Origin: Gammaproteobacteria bacterium HGW-Gammaproteobacteria-13
Lineage (GTDB): Bacteria > Pseudomonadota > Gammaproteobacteria > Pseudomonadales > Pseudomonadaceae
Assembly: GCA_002840155.1 (NCBI GenBank)
Contig: PGZH01000003.1
Coordinates: 186,001 to 250,000 of the forward strand
Reading direction: 5' to 3'
DNA length: 64,000 bases
Positions 28,202 through 38,155 of this stretch are shown here, in pieces. Position numbers and translations under genes: made by a program. How positions within the stretch are numbered: position 1 is the first letter of the stretch; each line of letters starts with the position of its first letter. The notes under the pieces are model-generated. The model saw only the letters and a program-made list of their open reading frames with translations, searched no databases and was not told the origin of the DNA.

Positions 28202-30241
28202 TCAGAACGTGTTAATCAGTGTATCGAACAGGCTGCGGGCAACTTGAATGATCTGTGCCGATGCCTGGTAGTACTGCTCGAACTGAATCAGTTTGGCCGC
28301 TTCCTCATCGAGGTTGACCGCCGAAACAGAGTCGCGGTTATTGGTGGCCTGTTTGAGAATAGCGCCAGTGGCCTCGCCATCGACCCGCGCCTGACTGGTC
28401 AGGGTACCCACCCGCTCCACCAGATCGCCGTAAGCATCGGTAAAGCTTGAGCCGGTGGTCGCCGGCGCCAATGGGTTGATACCAATGGTCGTACGGTTTT
28501 GCAGATCAATCAGCTTCAAAGCGTTACGGTTATCAGACACCCCATTGGTGTTGAAGGAAACCGAAAAATTGTCGCCACCCTGCGGCCGACCGCTGATGGT
28601 CACTTCATAGTCGAAAGGCACCGGCACCGCAGGTGGGCCGGCAGTCGCAGGCACGGTGATGGTCAGCTTGTTGTTCTGCCCGGGCACAATAACCCCGGTA
28701 TCAATGACGTTGCCGTTGATATCGACGACGTCATACCCCTGGGTGGCACCCCCACCGGCGCCCATGACGATGCGCAGCGGCGGCGCATTGCGCAGGCTGG
28801 TTTCCAGATCGGCTTGAGCCACCGGGTCATAAATATCGATTTCAGTCAGCAAGGTCGGCTGGCTGATCACCCCGGTGCCGATATTCGCCGGGCTGGTTTG
28901 CGATTTCAGCGGCGCGGCAAAGGCCAGCTCTTCCGGCCGTTTCATATCCGCACGGATCGACTCGCCGGCATTGCGCGTCGGCATCACCCGGAAACGGTCA
29001 CCGGCGGCAAAGGTGCCACTGGCCACGTTCAGCGAGACGCCGTCGAACTCCGCCGCCGGGACCACGGTAATGTCGAATGGGCCAAAGCTGGTGCCGTCAC
29101 TGACGCGCCGTACGGTGTAATCCGTGGCACTGGTGAATTCCACCTCATAGTCGCTGGTGGTCAGCTGGGTGGTGTCCTCAATCAGCACATTTAGGTTGGC
29201 CGTGGTATCGCTGTTACCGACACGCGCCAAGCTGCGCTGGCCAATCAGAATGGGGTCATTGAGGTCACGAAACAGGCCATTACCAAACTGACCATTGAGA
29301 TCCAGGCCCTGGCCCAGCTGGCGGTTGACCTGATCAGTGACTGCCAGTGCCAAGCGGCCAACCGAGTTCAACGTGGTGTCCAGCACATCTTCACGGTAGC
29401 GGATCAGCCCGCCCATCTCGCCGCCGGTAATCAGCGAGGTAATGCCCTGGCGCGAATTGCCGCTGACAAACTGCACCTCACTGCGCAGCGGGTCGGATAA
29501 ACCCGGCACCACCTCCAGGCGCGAGGCCTGGCTGCCGACCACCAAGGGCTGGCCCGAGCCGACAAACAGGTTGTAACTGTTGTCATCCTGCGCCACCACC
29601 GTCACACCGATAAAGGTCGACAGCTTGCGTACTGCTTCTTCGCGAGCGTCAAGCAGATCGTTGGGTTGCTGACCGTTGGAGGCGGCAACCGCAATGGCAT
29701 CGTTGTAGCCGGCAATCGAACCGGCCAGTTGGTTAATCTGATCGGTCACCGCCGACAGCTGCTTGTTGATAAAGGCGTTTTGTTCGTACAAGCGGTCGTA
29801 CACGGTATTGAAGCGCTTGGCCAACCCCTCAGCCTCGGACAACGCCAGCTGCCGCGCCGGAATATTGGCCGGGTCTTCGGCGGCGGTTTGCAGCGCAGCA
29901 AAAACCTTCTGCAACCCCGGGTTGATACCCGTGGTGCTGCCAGCCAGCAACGAATCGAGCTGATTGATCTGCCCCAGGTAGCTCTGGGTATCACTGTTGA
30001 GCGCTGTACTGCTGCGCACCTGGGTATTGAGAAACTCGTTATAGATGCGCCGCACATCAACCAGGGTAGTGCCCGAGCCGATATAGCCGGCACCGCTGAA
30101 CTGCGGAATGCGCGTGGCCTGGATCGTCTCCTGACGCGAGAAACCCGGCGTGTTGACGTTGACGATGTTATGGCCAGTCACCGCCAGCGAAGTCTTGTTC
30201 GCCGACAGCCCGGAGAGGCCAATACTGAGTAGGTCAGCCAT
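28202..30241 (-). CDS. flgK: Flagellar hook-filament junction protein FlgK
   Basis: First hook-filament junction protein (HAP1). 679 aa, as usual for Pseudomonas. N-terminal rod/hook signature LLSIGLSGLSANKTSLAVTGHNIVNVNTPGFSRQ and C-terminal NLDEEAAKLIQFEQYYQASAQIIQVARSLFDTLI, which pack together in D0. Directly after flgJ with 6 bases between them and 30 bases before flgL, so all three are on one transcript. Confidence 0.95.
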   Translation of the reverse strand: MADLLSIGLSGLSANKTSLAVTGHNIVNVNTPGFSRQETIQATRIPQFSGAGYIGSGTTLVDVRRIYNEFLNTQVRSSTALNSDTQSYLGQINQLDSLLAGSTTGINPGLQKVFAALQTAAEDPANIPARQLALSEAEGLAKRFNTVYDRLYEQNAFINKQLSAVTDQINQLAGSIAGYNDAIAVAASNGQQPNDLLDAREEAVRKLSTFIGVTVVAQDDNSYNLFVGSGQPLVVGSQASRLEVVPGLSDPLRSEVQFVSGNSRQGITSLITGGEMGGLIRYREDVLDTTLNSVGRLALAVTDQVNRQLGQGLDLNGQFGNGLFRDLNDPILIGQRSLARVGNSDTTANLNVLIEDTTQLTTSDYEVEFTSATDYTVRRVSDGTSFGPFDITVVPAAEFDGVSLNVASGTFAAGDRFRVMPTRNAGESIRADMKRPEELAFAAPLKSQTSPANIGTGVISQPTLLTEIDIYDPVAQADLETSLRNAPPLRIVMGAGGGATQGYDVVDINGNVIDTGVIVPGQNNKLTITVPATAGPPAVPVPFDYEVTISGRPQGGDNFSVSFNTNGVSDNRNALKLIDLQNRTTIGINPLAPATTGSSFTDAYGDLVERVGTLTSQARVDGEATGAILKQATNNRDSVSAVNLDEEAAKLIQFEQYYQASAQIIQVARSLFDTLINTF

Positions 30242-30247
30242 GTTTCA

Positions 30248-31420
30248 TCATCCGTTGGTGGACGGCGTACTGACGGCCGCGACTGATTGATAGGTCTGCA
30301 TCTGCCGCGCTATCTGGGCGATCTTGCGGGCGTACTGCGGGTCCGTGGCGTAGCCGGCTTTCTGCAACTCACGGGCGAACTCCTCGGGTTTGTCAGTGCT
30401 GGCCAGGGCTTTCTCGTAGCGGCCATTGCCCTGCAGGAAGCTCACAAAATCGTTAAAGCTGTGTTCGAAGGAGTCATAGGCGCGGAACGAGGCCGCTTCC
30501 TTGACCGCTTTGCCGCCCTTGAACTCGGTGGTCAGCACCCGCGCCGAGTCACCTTCCCAGCTGTTGTGGGTCTTGATGCCGAACAGGTTGTGGCTGCTGG
30601 TGCCGTCCTGTTGGCGAATAATCGACTTGCCCCAACCGGTTTCCAACGCGGCCTGGGCCACCAGATAACGCGGGTCGACACCAATCTTCTCGGCAGCCTT
30701 CTCGGCCATCGGCAACATGGCGGCAATAAACTCATCCTTCGAGCCGAACGCGGCTTTACCCGGCGCCAGTGGCGGCTGGGCAATCCGCCGGCCGGTGATC
30801 GCGTCCATGCCGTTGAGCCCCAGCGCAGTATCGGCGGGTGCGGCAAAGGCCTTGGCCGGAATCCAGTCGTTCTGCGCCAATGGTTGGCCATCAGCGGCTG
30901 TAGCCGACGGCACGATGCCAGCCAGCAAACGGTCCGTCAGTTTGCCCGGCAGAGACAGGCGGCGCTGGTTGATCAGCGAGGTGTCGTCACGCGCGCTGTC
31001 GACTTTGGCCAGTGGTTTGCTCGGCGCATTCGGCACCGGCTCATTGACCTGAGCAAATGGATTGGGTCGGCTATCCGCCTGCTTCATCTTCGACATCTGC
31101 CGCACCAGCACATCGGCCAGACCGATGCCGTTCTGGTGATTGGACAGGGTCACCGACAGCTGCTGGTCGTGCATGTCCTGGTAGGTTTTGCTCTCGTTGC
31201 TGTTCATGAAGTTGCCTTCACCGAACGCTTCGTTGGCCGAGCGCATGGCCTTGAGCATTTCATTGAGGAACAGCGACTCAAACTCCTGAGCCACTTTCTT
31301 GATGTTCTTTTCGCTGTCGCCGCCGACCTTGAACTGGTTAAGGCGATTGAGATCGTTATAGGCACCACTGTCGACGGTGCTGGTGCCGCCGAGCAAACCG
31401 GCTGATAGGCGAGAGTCCAT
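30248..31420 (-). CDS. flgJ: Peptidoglycan hydrolase FlgJ
   Basis: Rod-cap protein with muramidase/glucosaminidase activity that opens the peptidoglycan for the rod. 390 aa. The N-terminal rod-binding domain (about 30-110) includes AQEFESLFLNEMLKAMRSAN. The C-terminal glucosaminidase domain (about 220-380) has AQAALETGWGKS with the catalytic Glu, then SHNLFGIK and YATDPQYARKI. No signal peptide, as usual because FlgJ is exported by the flagellar system. Fourteen bases after flgI. Confidence 0.95.
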   Translation of the reverse strand: MDSRLSAGLLGGTSTVDSGAYNDLNRLNQFKVGGDSEKNIKKVAQEFESLFLNEMLKAMRSANEAFGEGNFMNSNESKTYQDMHDQQLSVTLSNHQNGIGLADVLVRQMSKMKQADSRPNPFAQVNEPVPNAPSKPLAKVDSARDDTSLINQRRLSLPGKLTDRLLAGIVPSATAADGQPLAQNDWIPAKAFAAPADTALGLNGMDAITGRRIAQPPLAPGKAAFGSKDEFIAAMLPMAEKAAEKIGVDPRYLVAQAALETGWGKSIIRQQDGTSSHNLFGIKTHNSWEGDSARVLTTEFKGGKAVKEAASFRAYDSFEHSFNDFVSFLQGNGRYEKALASTDKPEEFARELQKAGYATDPQYARKIAQIARQMQTYQSVAAVSTPSTNG

Positions 31421-31433
31421 AGCGTGCGCTCCC

Positions 31434-32537
31434 TTAAATCACGATCAGGTCAGCCTGCAGAGCGCCGGCTTGTTTCAGCGCCTCCAGGATGGCCATAAGG
31501 TCGGAAGGCGAAGCGCCTACCTGATTCACCGCGCGGACGATTTCATCCAGCGTGGTCCCGGGCCCGAACTTGAACATCGGCTTGGCTTCTTCATCGGCAT
31601 TCACCCGCGAGCGCGGCACCACGGCGGTCTGGCCGCCAGACAGTGCTTCCGGCTGGCTGACAATCGGGTCTTCGGTGATGGTTACGGTCAGGCTGCCGTG
31701 GGTCACTGCGGCTGGCTGCACACGCACGTTCTGACCAATCACGATGGTGCCGGTGCGCGAGTTGATGATGACCTTGGCCACGGCCTGACCGATCTCGACT
31801 TCGAGGTTTTCCAGAATCGACAGGTAGTCCACTCGCTGACCCGGATCAAGTGGTGCACTGACGCGAATCGAGCCACCGTCGACCGCCTGGGCCACACCTG
31901 GGCCAAGCAGCTCATTGATGTGATCAACAATATTTTTGGCAGTGGTGAAATCCGGACGATTGAGGTTGAGCGTCAGCGTATTGCCCTGATCAAAACCGCT
32001 TGGCACCGGCCGCTCGACCGTCGCACCGCCAGGAATGCGCCCAGCCGACGGTACGTTGACGGTAATCCGCGAACCATCGCCGCCTTCGGCATCAAAACCG
32101 CCGACCACCAGGTTGCCCTGGGCAATCGCATAGACGTTACCATCGATCCCCTTGAGCGGCGTCATCAGCAGACTGCCACCGCGCAGGCTCTTGGCGTTAC
32201 CGATAGAGGACACGGTGATGTCGATGGTCTGCCCGGGCTTGGCGAACGCCGGCAGATCCGCATGGATCGACACCGCTGCCACGTTCTTCAGCTGCACGTT
32301 GCCGCCCTGCGGCACCTTGATGCCGAACTGCGCCATCATGTTGTTGAAAGTCTGCACGGTGAACGGCGTTTGCGTGGTCTGGTCGCCACTGCCATTGAGG
32401 CCGACTACCAGGCCATAACCGATCAACTGGTTAGTGCGTACACCCTGGATGCTGGCCAGGTCTTTAAGCCGCTCGGCCTGAGCCAGCGAAGCCATCAGCA
32501 AGGCGGCTACAACTACTAGGTATTTGGAAAGGGTCAT
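31434..32537 (-). CDS. flgI: Flagellar P-ring protein FlgI
   Basis: Periplasmic P-ring subunit. 367 aa from ATG 32537, which has GAGG nine bases upstream and begins a normal Sec signal peptide ([20 protein letters not shown], cleavage before ERLKDLAS). Two in-frame ATG codons further upstream sit on or before the ribosome site and are unlikely starts. Family features: [40 protein letters not shown] and [13 protein letters not shown]. Eleven bases after flgH. Confidence 0.95.
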   Translation of the reverse strand: MTLSKYLVVVAALLMASLAQAERLKDLASIQGVRTNQLIGYGLVVGLNGSGDQTTQTPFTVQTFNNMMAQFGIKVPQGGNVQLKNVAAVSIHADLPAFAKPGQTIDITVSSIGNAKSLRGGSLLMTPLKGIDGNVYAIAQGNLVVGGFDAEGGDGSRITVNVPSAGRIPGGATVERPVPSGFDQGNTLTLNLNRPDFTTAKNIVDHINELLGPGVAQAVDGGSIRVSAPLDPGQRVDYLSILENLEVEIGQAVAKVIINSRTGTIVIGQNVRVQPAAVTHGSLTVTITEDPIVSQPEALSGGQTAVVPRSRVNADEEAKPMFKFGPGTTLDEIVRAVNQVGASPSDLMAILEALKQAGALQADLIVI

Positions 32538-32548
32538 GGTGGCCATCC

Positions 32549-33268
32549 TCAGAACGGCCACATTGGGCTAAGGAAAAAACGGCTCATCCAGCCCGGCTGA
32601 CTGGCATCGGCAAAGGCGCCGGTACCCGAGTAGGTGATGCGCGCATCGGCAATCCGGGTCGAGGAAACCGTGTTATCAGTGGCAATGTCATCCGCCCGCA
32701 CCAAGCCGGCAATGCGGACCAGCTCATCGCCGGTATTCAGGGTCATCCATTTTTCCCCACGCACCAGCAGAATGCCGTTGGGCATCACTTCGGCGACTGA
32801 CACGGTAATCGAGCCAGTCAGGCTGTTGCTCTGCCCGGCAGCGCCGGAACCCTCGCTCTCACGAGTAGCGTCGAAGCTAGCTTCCAGGCTGAGGTTGTCA
32901 TTGGTCATGCCCAGTGCGCTAAGACCTGCCAGTGGGTTTTTCGGCGAGACGGCCATGCCGAACAAGTTAGGCACACCCAGGTTGGCCGAACTGTCTTTGC
33001 TGATCTGGCTGTTGCTGTTCTTGCTGGCCTGGGTGCGCTCATTCAGGGTGATGGTGATGATGTCACCCACGCGATACGCCTTACGGTCGCCGAACAGACC
33101 GTTCTCGAAACCGGCCTGGTAAATCGAGCCATTATTCTGCGCCGCTGGCAGCGGTGTACGCGGCATCACCGGAGCGTAATAGGGGTCATCCGGCTTAGGC
33201 GCGGGAGCCATGCAGCCACTCAAAGCCAGGGGGCCAAGCAGTGCACTTATGATTATCAGCCGGTTCAT
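32549..33268 (-). CDS. flgH: Flagellar L-ring lipoprotein FlgH
   Basis: Outer-membrane L-ring subunit. 239 aa with a lipoprotein signal ending in the lipobox LSGC (lipidated Cys19). Conserved [42 protein letters not shown] and [20 protein letters not shown]. The 121-base gap to flgG is the largest inside the flgF-to-flgL run; I see no promoter in it. Confidence 0.95.
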   Translation of the reverse strand: MNRLIIISALLGPLALSGCMAPAPKPDDPYYAPVMPRTPLPAAQNNGSIYQAGFENGLFGDRKAYRVGDIITITLNERTQASKNSNSQISKDSSANLGVPNLFGMAVSPKNPLAGLSALGMTNDNLSLEASFDATRESEGSGAAGQSNSLTGSITVSVAEVMPNGILLVRGEKWMTLNTGDELVRIAGLVRADDIATDNTVSSTRIADARITYSGTGAFADASQPGWMSRFFLSPMWPF

Positions 33269-33389
33269 ATCTACTACCTCATGCGTTGCCTGGGGTGGCG
33301 TGTAACGTGAGCCACCAGTGCCAGTTCAAGCGATTCCTTGCTGTATCCAAAGCCAGGCCAGACGCTGCGCGACTAACCGGCCCTACCTA

Positions 33390-34175
33390 TCAAAGATTCT
33401 GCGAAATAAAGCCGAGCATCTGGTCAGCGGTGGAAATGACCTTGGAGTTCATTTCATAGGCGCGCTGAGTGGTGATCATGTTCACCAACTCTTCGACCAC
33501 GCTGACGTTGGAGTTTTCCAGGGTGTTCTGCAGCGTGGTGCCCAGGCCGTTCAGGCCAGGCGTACCGACCTGCGGCGCGCCGCTGGAAGCGGTTTCCAGA
33601 AACAGGTTGTTGCCGATCGCTTCCAGACCCGCCGGGTTGATGAAGTCAGCGGTCTGCAGGTTGCCGACGATCTGTGGCTGCGGGTTGCCGGCAGTAGTCA
33701 CCGACACGGTGCCGTCTTCACCCACGGTAAAGGTGCGTACCTCGTTGGGCAGCACGATGGCCGGCTCCAGGGCATAGCCGTTGGATGTCACCACCTGGCC
33801 ATCTGAATTGAGGTGAAAGCTGCCGTCGCGGCTATAGGACACCGTGCCGTCAGGCAGCAACACCTGGAAGAAACCCCGGCCGTTGATCGCCATATCCAGC
33901 GGTTGCTCGGTGGTTTGCAGGCTACCGGCAGTGAAGATCTTCTGCGTACCCACCACCCGCACACCGGTACCCAGTTGCAAACCGGACGGCAGCTGGCTGT
34001 CCTGACTGGACTGGCCACCAGGCTGACGACGGATCTGGTACAGCAGATCCTCGAACTCGGCGCGATCACGTTTGAAGCCCGTGGTCGAAACGTTGGCCAG
34101 GTTGTTGGAAATGGTGGTCAGGTTCATGTCCTGAGCGGACAGACCGGTCTTGCTGACCCACAGTGCCGGAAGCAT
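33390..34175 (-). CDS. flgG: Flagellar distal rod protein FlgG
   Basis: Distal rod subunit, 261 aa, the usual length. N-terminal SKTGLSAQDMNLTTISNNLANVSTTGFKRDRAEFEDLLYQ (rod/hook family signature ANVSTTGFK), central LDMAINGRGFFQVLLPDG and C-terminal VVEELVNMITTQRAYEMNSKVISTADQML. GAGGAGAATCGAT before the ATG is a strong ribosome site. The gap to flgF is 46 bases. Confidence 0.96.
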   Translation of the reverse strand: MLPALWVSKTGLSAQDMNLTTISNNLANVSTTGFKRDRAEFEDLLYQIRRQPGGQSSQDSQLPSGLQLGTGVRVVGTQKIFTAGSLQTTEQPLDMAINGRGFFQVLLPDGTVSYSRDGSFHLNSDGQVVTSNGYALEPAIVLPNEVRTFTVGEDGTVSVTTAGNPQPQIVGNLQTADFINPAGLEAIGNNLFLETASSGAPQVGTPGLNGLGTTLQNTLENSNVSVVEELVNMITTQRAYEMNSKVISTADQMLGFISQNL

Positions 34176-34221
34176 ATCGATTCTCCTCGGGCGCCGTTTT
34201 AACGACGCCGCGTGCTGATAA

Positions 34222-34962
34222 TTAGGTCATCTGCAAGACGCGCGCCATGGCCGCCGAATTGTCTTCGGCGGTGCGCATCATCTTCACTTGCAATTCGAAT
34301 TGGCGGGACAGCGAGAGGATCGCCGTCATCTCTTCCACGGCGTTGACGTTGCTTGACTCGAGAAAGCCCGAGGTGATTTCCATATTGGCATCCGCCAGCA
34401 CCGGGCCCTGACCCTTGAAGCGGATCAGGCCGTCGGTGCCCTTCTCCATCTGCTTAAGGTCCGGATTGACCAGCTTCAACCGGTCCACCTCAGCCAGCAC
34501 GTTAGGTGCCTCACCAAGGGCGCGAATGCTGATGGTGCCGTCTTTGCCGATTTCGATTTTCTGCTCCGGCGGCACCGCAATCGGCCCGGCGTTGCCCATC
34601 ACCGGCAAGCCATTGCCGGTACGCAAAACCCCCAGGGCATCGACGTTCAAGCTGGCGGTACGCACATAGGCTTCGCTGCCATCGGGGGCCTGTACGGCCA
34701 GCCAGCCTTTGCCGCCAACTGCCACGTCCAGATCACGACCGGTTTCCTGCAGCGAGCCTGGGGTGAAATCAGTGCCAGGGCGTTCGCTCATGGCGTAGAC
34801 CCGCGACGGATAACTGTCACCAAAGATCGGCATGGAACGCGCCTGTTCGAAATCCCGACGGAAACCATTGGTGGTGATGTTTGCCAGGTTGTTGGCGTGG
34901 GCACGCTGGGCCAGGGTGTTGTTGTGGGCGCCAGTCATGGAAACGTACAGCATCTTGTCCAT
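34222..34962 (-). CDS. flgF: Flagellar proximal rod protein FlgF
   Basis: Proximal rod subunit, 246 aa. N-terminal HNNTLAQRAHANNLANITTNGFRRD and C-terminal SSNVNAVEEMTAILSLSRQFELQVKMMRTAEDN. First gene of the transcript flgF-G-H-I-J-K-L, with a near-perfect RpoN promoter about 50 bases upstream and, behind it, strong terminators of the flgBCDE unit. Confidence 0.95.
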   Translation of the reverse strand: MDKMLYVSMTGAHNNTLAQRAHANNLANITTNGFRRDFEQARSMPIFGDSYPSRVYAMSERPGTDFTPGSLQETGRDLDVAVGGKGWLAVQAPDGSEAYVRTASLNVDALGVLRTGNGLPVMGNAGPIAVPPEQKIEIGKDGTISIRALGEAPNVLAEVDRLKLVNPDLKQMEKGTDGLIRFKGQGPVLADANMEITSGFLESSNVNAVEEMTAILSLSRQFELQVKMMRTAEDNSAAMARVLQMT

Positions 34963-35012
34963 GGTAATTCTCCGAGTGGGCTTGCCGCCCCGCTGCTCTA
35001 TGCAAGCTATAA

Positions 35013-35028
35013 AGCAATGCCTATGCCA
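35013..35028 (-). promoter_or_regulatory. Sigma-54 (RpoN) promoter of flgF operon
   Basis: Minus strand TGGCATAGGCATTGCT, with GG and GC spaced by 10 bases; nearly identical to the flgB promoter. It lies 51 bases upstream of the flgF ATG. Confidence 0.88.
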
Positions 35029-35071
35029 GCACTCGAAAAATCAAATTAACTTATTGATTTAAATAGATTTT

Positions 35072-35160
35072 AAAAAACAAAAAAGACTCCATATGGAGCC
35101 TTCTAAATATCAGCGCGGCGTACTTTTGCCGCCTGCGACAGGCGCTTGCCTGTCGCAGGC
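35072..35160 (-). terminator. Two tandem terminators after flgE
   Basis: First, next to the flgE stop codon, a perfect 13-bp stem (35131-35143 with 35148-35160, 4-base loop). Second, a 7-bp stem with ATAT loop at about 35084-35102, followed on the minus strand by TTTTTTGTTTTTT. Together they separate flgBCDE from flgF-L. Confidence 0.85.
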
Positions 35161-35168
35161 AACACTTA

Positions 35169-36485
35169 TCAACGCAGGTTGATAATGGTCTGGGTCACCG
35201 CACTTTCGGTTTCAATGGTCTTGGCGTTGGCCTGGTAGTTGCGCTGCGCCACGATCAGGTTGACCAGCTGATCCGACAGCTCGACGTTGGAGTCCTCCAG
35301 CGCACCAGATTGCAGGGCGCCCAGGGTACCGCTACGCGGCGTCCCCACCACCGGCTCACCCGACTGGAAGGACTGCACCCAGGCAGTCTTGCCCACCGGC
35401 GTCAGCCCTTGCACGTTGGCGAAGTTGGCCAGGATCACCTGCCCCTGCACCTTGGATTGACCATTGGTGTAGCGGGCAAAGATCACCCCGGTGTCATCGA
35501 TTTCCAACCCAGCCAATTGACCGGTGGTGTAACCGTCCTGGCTGACCCGGTTTACCGCGAAGTTACTGGCAAACTGCGTTGAGGCGCGCACATCAACAGC
35601 CACACCCGCAGCGCTGGCAGTAGCGCCGTTGCCACTCCATACAGGCGGAATGGAATTGTCCGGCGCTGCCGGCACCCAGGTGGTCAGATTGATAAGACCA
35701 TTGGCGTCAACGGTGAAACCGGTCGGCGTTGAGGCGATCAAGGCGGGAATATCCAACTGACCGGCCGTGGTGAACTGTAGATCCACTGACGAAGGCGTGG
35801 TCAGCGTCGGGTCATCCGGGTTACGCCCATCGATCAATACGTTCATCTGCCAGGTATTGGGACCCGTCTTGAGGAAGTACTGGGTAAATACGTGGGAGTT
35901 ACCCTGGGTGTCGTAAATATTGGTCGACGTCGACGAGTTATAGGTCGTCGGGTCCGACGGATTGAACGGTACGGTAGTCGGCACTTTATTGGTCGAGTTG
36001 AGGTTGAACACCTGCTCAAGACTCTCGGTTGCGCGGGGCTCCTGACTGGCAGTCTCGATGCGCAAATCGTTGACGATGCCATTCTGCAAATTGCCATTGG
36101 CATCCACTGCATAGCCCTGCAGGCGATAACCGAAGTTGTTCACCATAAAGCCATCACGGTCGGTACCGAAGTAACCGGCACGGGTGTAGCTCACTTCGCC
36201 ATTGTTACTGGTCTGGAAGAAGCCGTTGCCGTTGATCGCCAGGTCCAGGGCATTCTGTGTGTAATTGATATTGCCCTGATTGAACAGCTGCGACACATCA
36301 CCGAGCAGCACACCGCTGCCCTGCGGATTCGAGCCAGAACCCAATACAGACGCCGCATAGACATCGGCAAACTCAGCACGCGACTGCTTGAAGCCCGCAG
36401 TGCCGGCGTTGGCGATGTTGTTACCGGTCACGTTAAGGTCGCTGGTCGCGGCACGCAGACCGCTAAGACCGATATTGAAACCCAT
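35169..36485 (-). CDS. flgE: Flagellar hook protein FlgE
   Basis: Hook subunit, 438 aa. N-terminal FNIGLSGLRAATSDLNVTGNNIANAGTAGFKQSRAEFADVYA, LDLAINGNGFFQTSNNG, and C-terminal LEDSNVELSDQLVNLIVAQRNYQANAKTIETESAVTQTIINLR. The surface domain (about 150-360) is variable between species. Last gene of the flgB-C-D-E transcript, ended by two hairpins. Confidence 0.96.
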   Translation of the reverse strand: MGFNIGLSGLRAATSDLNVTGNNIANAGTAGFKQSRAEFADVYAASVLGSGSNPQGSGVLLGDVSQLFNQGNINYTQNALDLAINGNGFFQTSNNGEVSYTRAGYFGTDRDGFMVNNFGYRLQGYAVDANGNLQNGIVNDLRIETASQEPRATESLEQVFNLNSTNKVPTTVPFNPSDPTTYNSSTSTNIYDTQGNSHVFTQYFLKTGPNTWQMNVLIDGRNPDDPTLTTPSSVDLQFTTAGQLDIPALIASTPTGFTVDANGLINLTTWVPAAPDNSIPPVWSGNGATASAAGVAVDVRASTQFASNFAVNRVSQDGYTTGQLAGLEIDDTGVIFARYTNGQSKVQGQVILANFANVQGLTPVGKTAWVQSFQSGEPVVGTPRSGTLGALQSGALEDSNVELSDQLVNLIVAQRNYQANAKTIETESAVTQTIINLR

Positions 36486-36528
36486 GGAAGACTCCTTTGC
36501 CGGACAGCCGGCGGCTAAAACCTGTTAG

Positions 36529-37197
36529 TTACTGACCGATCACCTGGACCTGCGACATTGGCACGCTGCCAAGCCCCGCCAGGTTCAACATCAACTCTTT
36601 GCCGCCCAAGGTCACACTGTCGACGTTGGCCGGCAGCATGGTGTAAAGCCCCTTGGTGCCATCGGCGTAGGTGGCCTGCGCCTCGAACTTGTAAGTGCCG
36701 GGCGGCAACAGATTGCCGCTGGCATCCTTGCCATCCCAGATAAAGCTGACATTGCCGGCCGCCTGCTCACCTAGGTTGACTCGGCCCACCGCAGAGCCGG
36801 CCTTGTCATAGATATTGACGTAGACGTTGCTGCTACTAACCGGCAGCACCAGACTGGCCTTGAAGCTCTCGCTGGTATCGACCACCGCCTTATCACTCGG
36901 GATGATCACCTTGCGCCCGACCAGCGAGGACGCCTGCAACGCCTGGGACGACTGATAACCGGTGAGCAGCGAACCCATGCTGGTGTTCAGCTTCTCGATC
37001 CCTTCAACCTGACTGAACTGCGCCAGCTGGGCGATAAACTCACCATTGCCTTGCGGCTCCAGCGGGTTCTGGTTATTCAACTGGGCAACCAGCAAGTTGA
37101 GAAACTCATTCTTGCCCAGGTCCTTATTCGTCTTGGTCTCGTTCTTGATCTGGTATTGATCCAGTGCCGAACCACTGACATCGCCAACAGTACTCAT
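36529..37197 (-). CDS. flgD: Flagellar hook cap protein FlgD
   Basis: Hook assembly cap, 222 aa. The N-terminal export and assembly region contains LGKNEFLNLLVAQLNNQNPLEP and FIAQLAQFSQVEGIEKLN. The C-terminal FlgD Ig-like domain contains VYVNIYDKAGSAVGRVNLG and FIWDGKDASGNLLPPGTYKFEA. 43 bases before flgE. Confidence 0.95.
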   Translation of the reverse strand: MSTVGDVSGSALDQYQIKNETKTNKDLGKNEFLNLLVAQLNNQNPLEPQGNGEFIAQLAQFSQVEGIEKLNTSMGSLLTGYQSSQALQASSLVGRKVIIPSDKAVVDTSESFKASLVLPVSSSNVYVNIYDKAGSAVGRVNLGEQAAGNVSFIWDGKDASGNLLPPGTYKFEAQATYADGTKGLYTMLPANVDSVTLGGKELMLNLAGLGSVPMSQVQVIGQ

Positions 37198-37222
37198 GGG
37201 GTTGCACTCCTTTTCCGTTGGC

Positions 37223-37666
37223 TTACTGACCGAGGGTCAATACGCGCTGCATCATCTGCTTGGCGGTGTTCATCATTTCAGTGTTGGTCTGAAAGGCCCG
37301 ACTGGCAGAAATCATGTCGGCCATCTCTTCCACCACATTGACATTGGGGTAATACACATAGCCGCCGGCATCGGCTGCAGGATGGTTCGGCTCATAGCGC
37401 GGCATCAGGCTGCTCTGATCCTCGACCACACCCAAGACCTGCACGCCGACCCCGGCATTGTCCTGATCGGCAAACAGCGAACCACGGTCGCCGTTCTGCG
37501 CCGACTGGAACATGGTGGCGAACACCGGATGCCGCGCACGGTAGGTCTGATCGATGCTCGAGGAGACTGTCTCGGCGTTGGCGATGTTGCTGGCAATGGT
37601 ATTCAGGCGAGTGCTCTGGGCACTCATACCGGTTCCGGCGATGTTGAAAACACTGGCTAGTGACAT
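37223..37666 (-). CDS. flgC: Flagellar proximal rod protein FlgC
   Basis: Rod subunit, 147 aa. N-terminal VFNIAGTGMSAQSTRLNTIASNIANAET, then YVYYPNVNVVEEMADMISASRAFQTNTEMMNTAKQMMQRVLTLGQ. 15 bases after flgB, 25 bases before flgD. Confidence 0.95.
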   Translation of the reverse strand: MSLASVFNIAGTGMSAQSTRLNTIASNIANAETVSSSIDQTYRARHPVFATMFQSAQNGDRGSLFADQDNAGVGVQVLGVVEDQSSLMPRYEPNHPAADAGGYVYYPNVNVVEEMADMISASRAFQTNTEMMNTAKQMMQRVLTLGQ

Positions 37667-37681
37667 GGCATCAGGCTCCTA

Positions 37682-38089
37682 TTAATCGCCGCGCAGGGCG
37701 CTGACCAGCCCTTTGAATTTGCTATTGAGAAAGGTAAAGCTGGCCTGGAACTGCACCGAGTTTTCCGCGTAATTGGACTGCTCGATCTGCAGGTCAACGG
37801 TGTTCTGATCAATCGAGGGATGGAACGGGGTGCGGTACGCCAGGCTGGCATCCCCGACCATCACGCCATCAGCCGGGATATGCTGGCTGTCAGTACGACT
37901 CAGGCTCACATGGCCGCGCTGGCTTTTAGCGCTTTGCTCGGCCAGTACGGTGGCGAACTGCAGGTCACGCGCCTTGTAGTGCGGCGTGTCGGCGTTGGCG
38001 ATGTTGTTGGCCAACACCTCGGCGCGCTGAGCGCGAAAGCCCAGTGCTTGTTCATGGATGCCGAGTGCCCGATCGAAACTGATGCTCAT
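37682..38089 (-). CDS. flgB: Flagellar proximal rod protein FlgB
   Basis: Rod subunit, 135 aa from ATG 38089 (AGG nine bases upstream); the longer frame up to 38140 runs through the promoter and is not used. N-terminal SFDRALGIHEQALGFRAQRAEVLANNIANADTPHYKARD and C-terminal NYAENSVQFQASFTFLNSKFKGLVSALRG. First gene of flgBCDE, with an RpoN promoter about 50 bases upstream. Confidence 0.95.
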   Translation of the reverse strand: MSISFDRALGIHEQALGFRAQRAEVLANNIANADTPHYKARDLQFATVLAEQSAKSQRGHVSLSRTDSQHIPADGVMVGDASLAYRTPFHPSIDQNTVDLQIEQSNYAENSVQFQASFTFLNSKFKGLVSALRGD

Positions 38090-38139
38090 GGTCAGAAACC
38101 TTTGCCGGTTGGTGTTGCTACTTTCCGTGCAAGACCACA

Positions 38140-38155
38140 AGCAATGCCTGTGCCA
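38140..38155 (-). promoter_or_regulatory. Sigma-54 (RpoN) promoter of flgB operon
   Basis: Minus strand TGGCACAGGCATTGCT, a perfect -24/-12 pair with 10-base spacing; 51 bases upstream of the flgB ATG. Shares the AGGCATTGCTT core with the flgF promoter. The 387-base space between flgB and bfd (38090-38476) holds this and the bfd promoter, and no other gene I can see. Confidence 0.9.
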
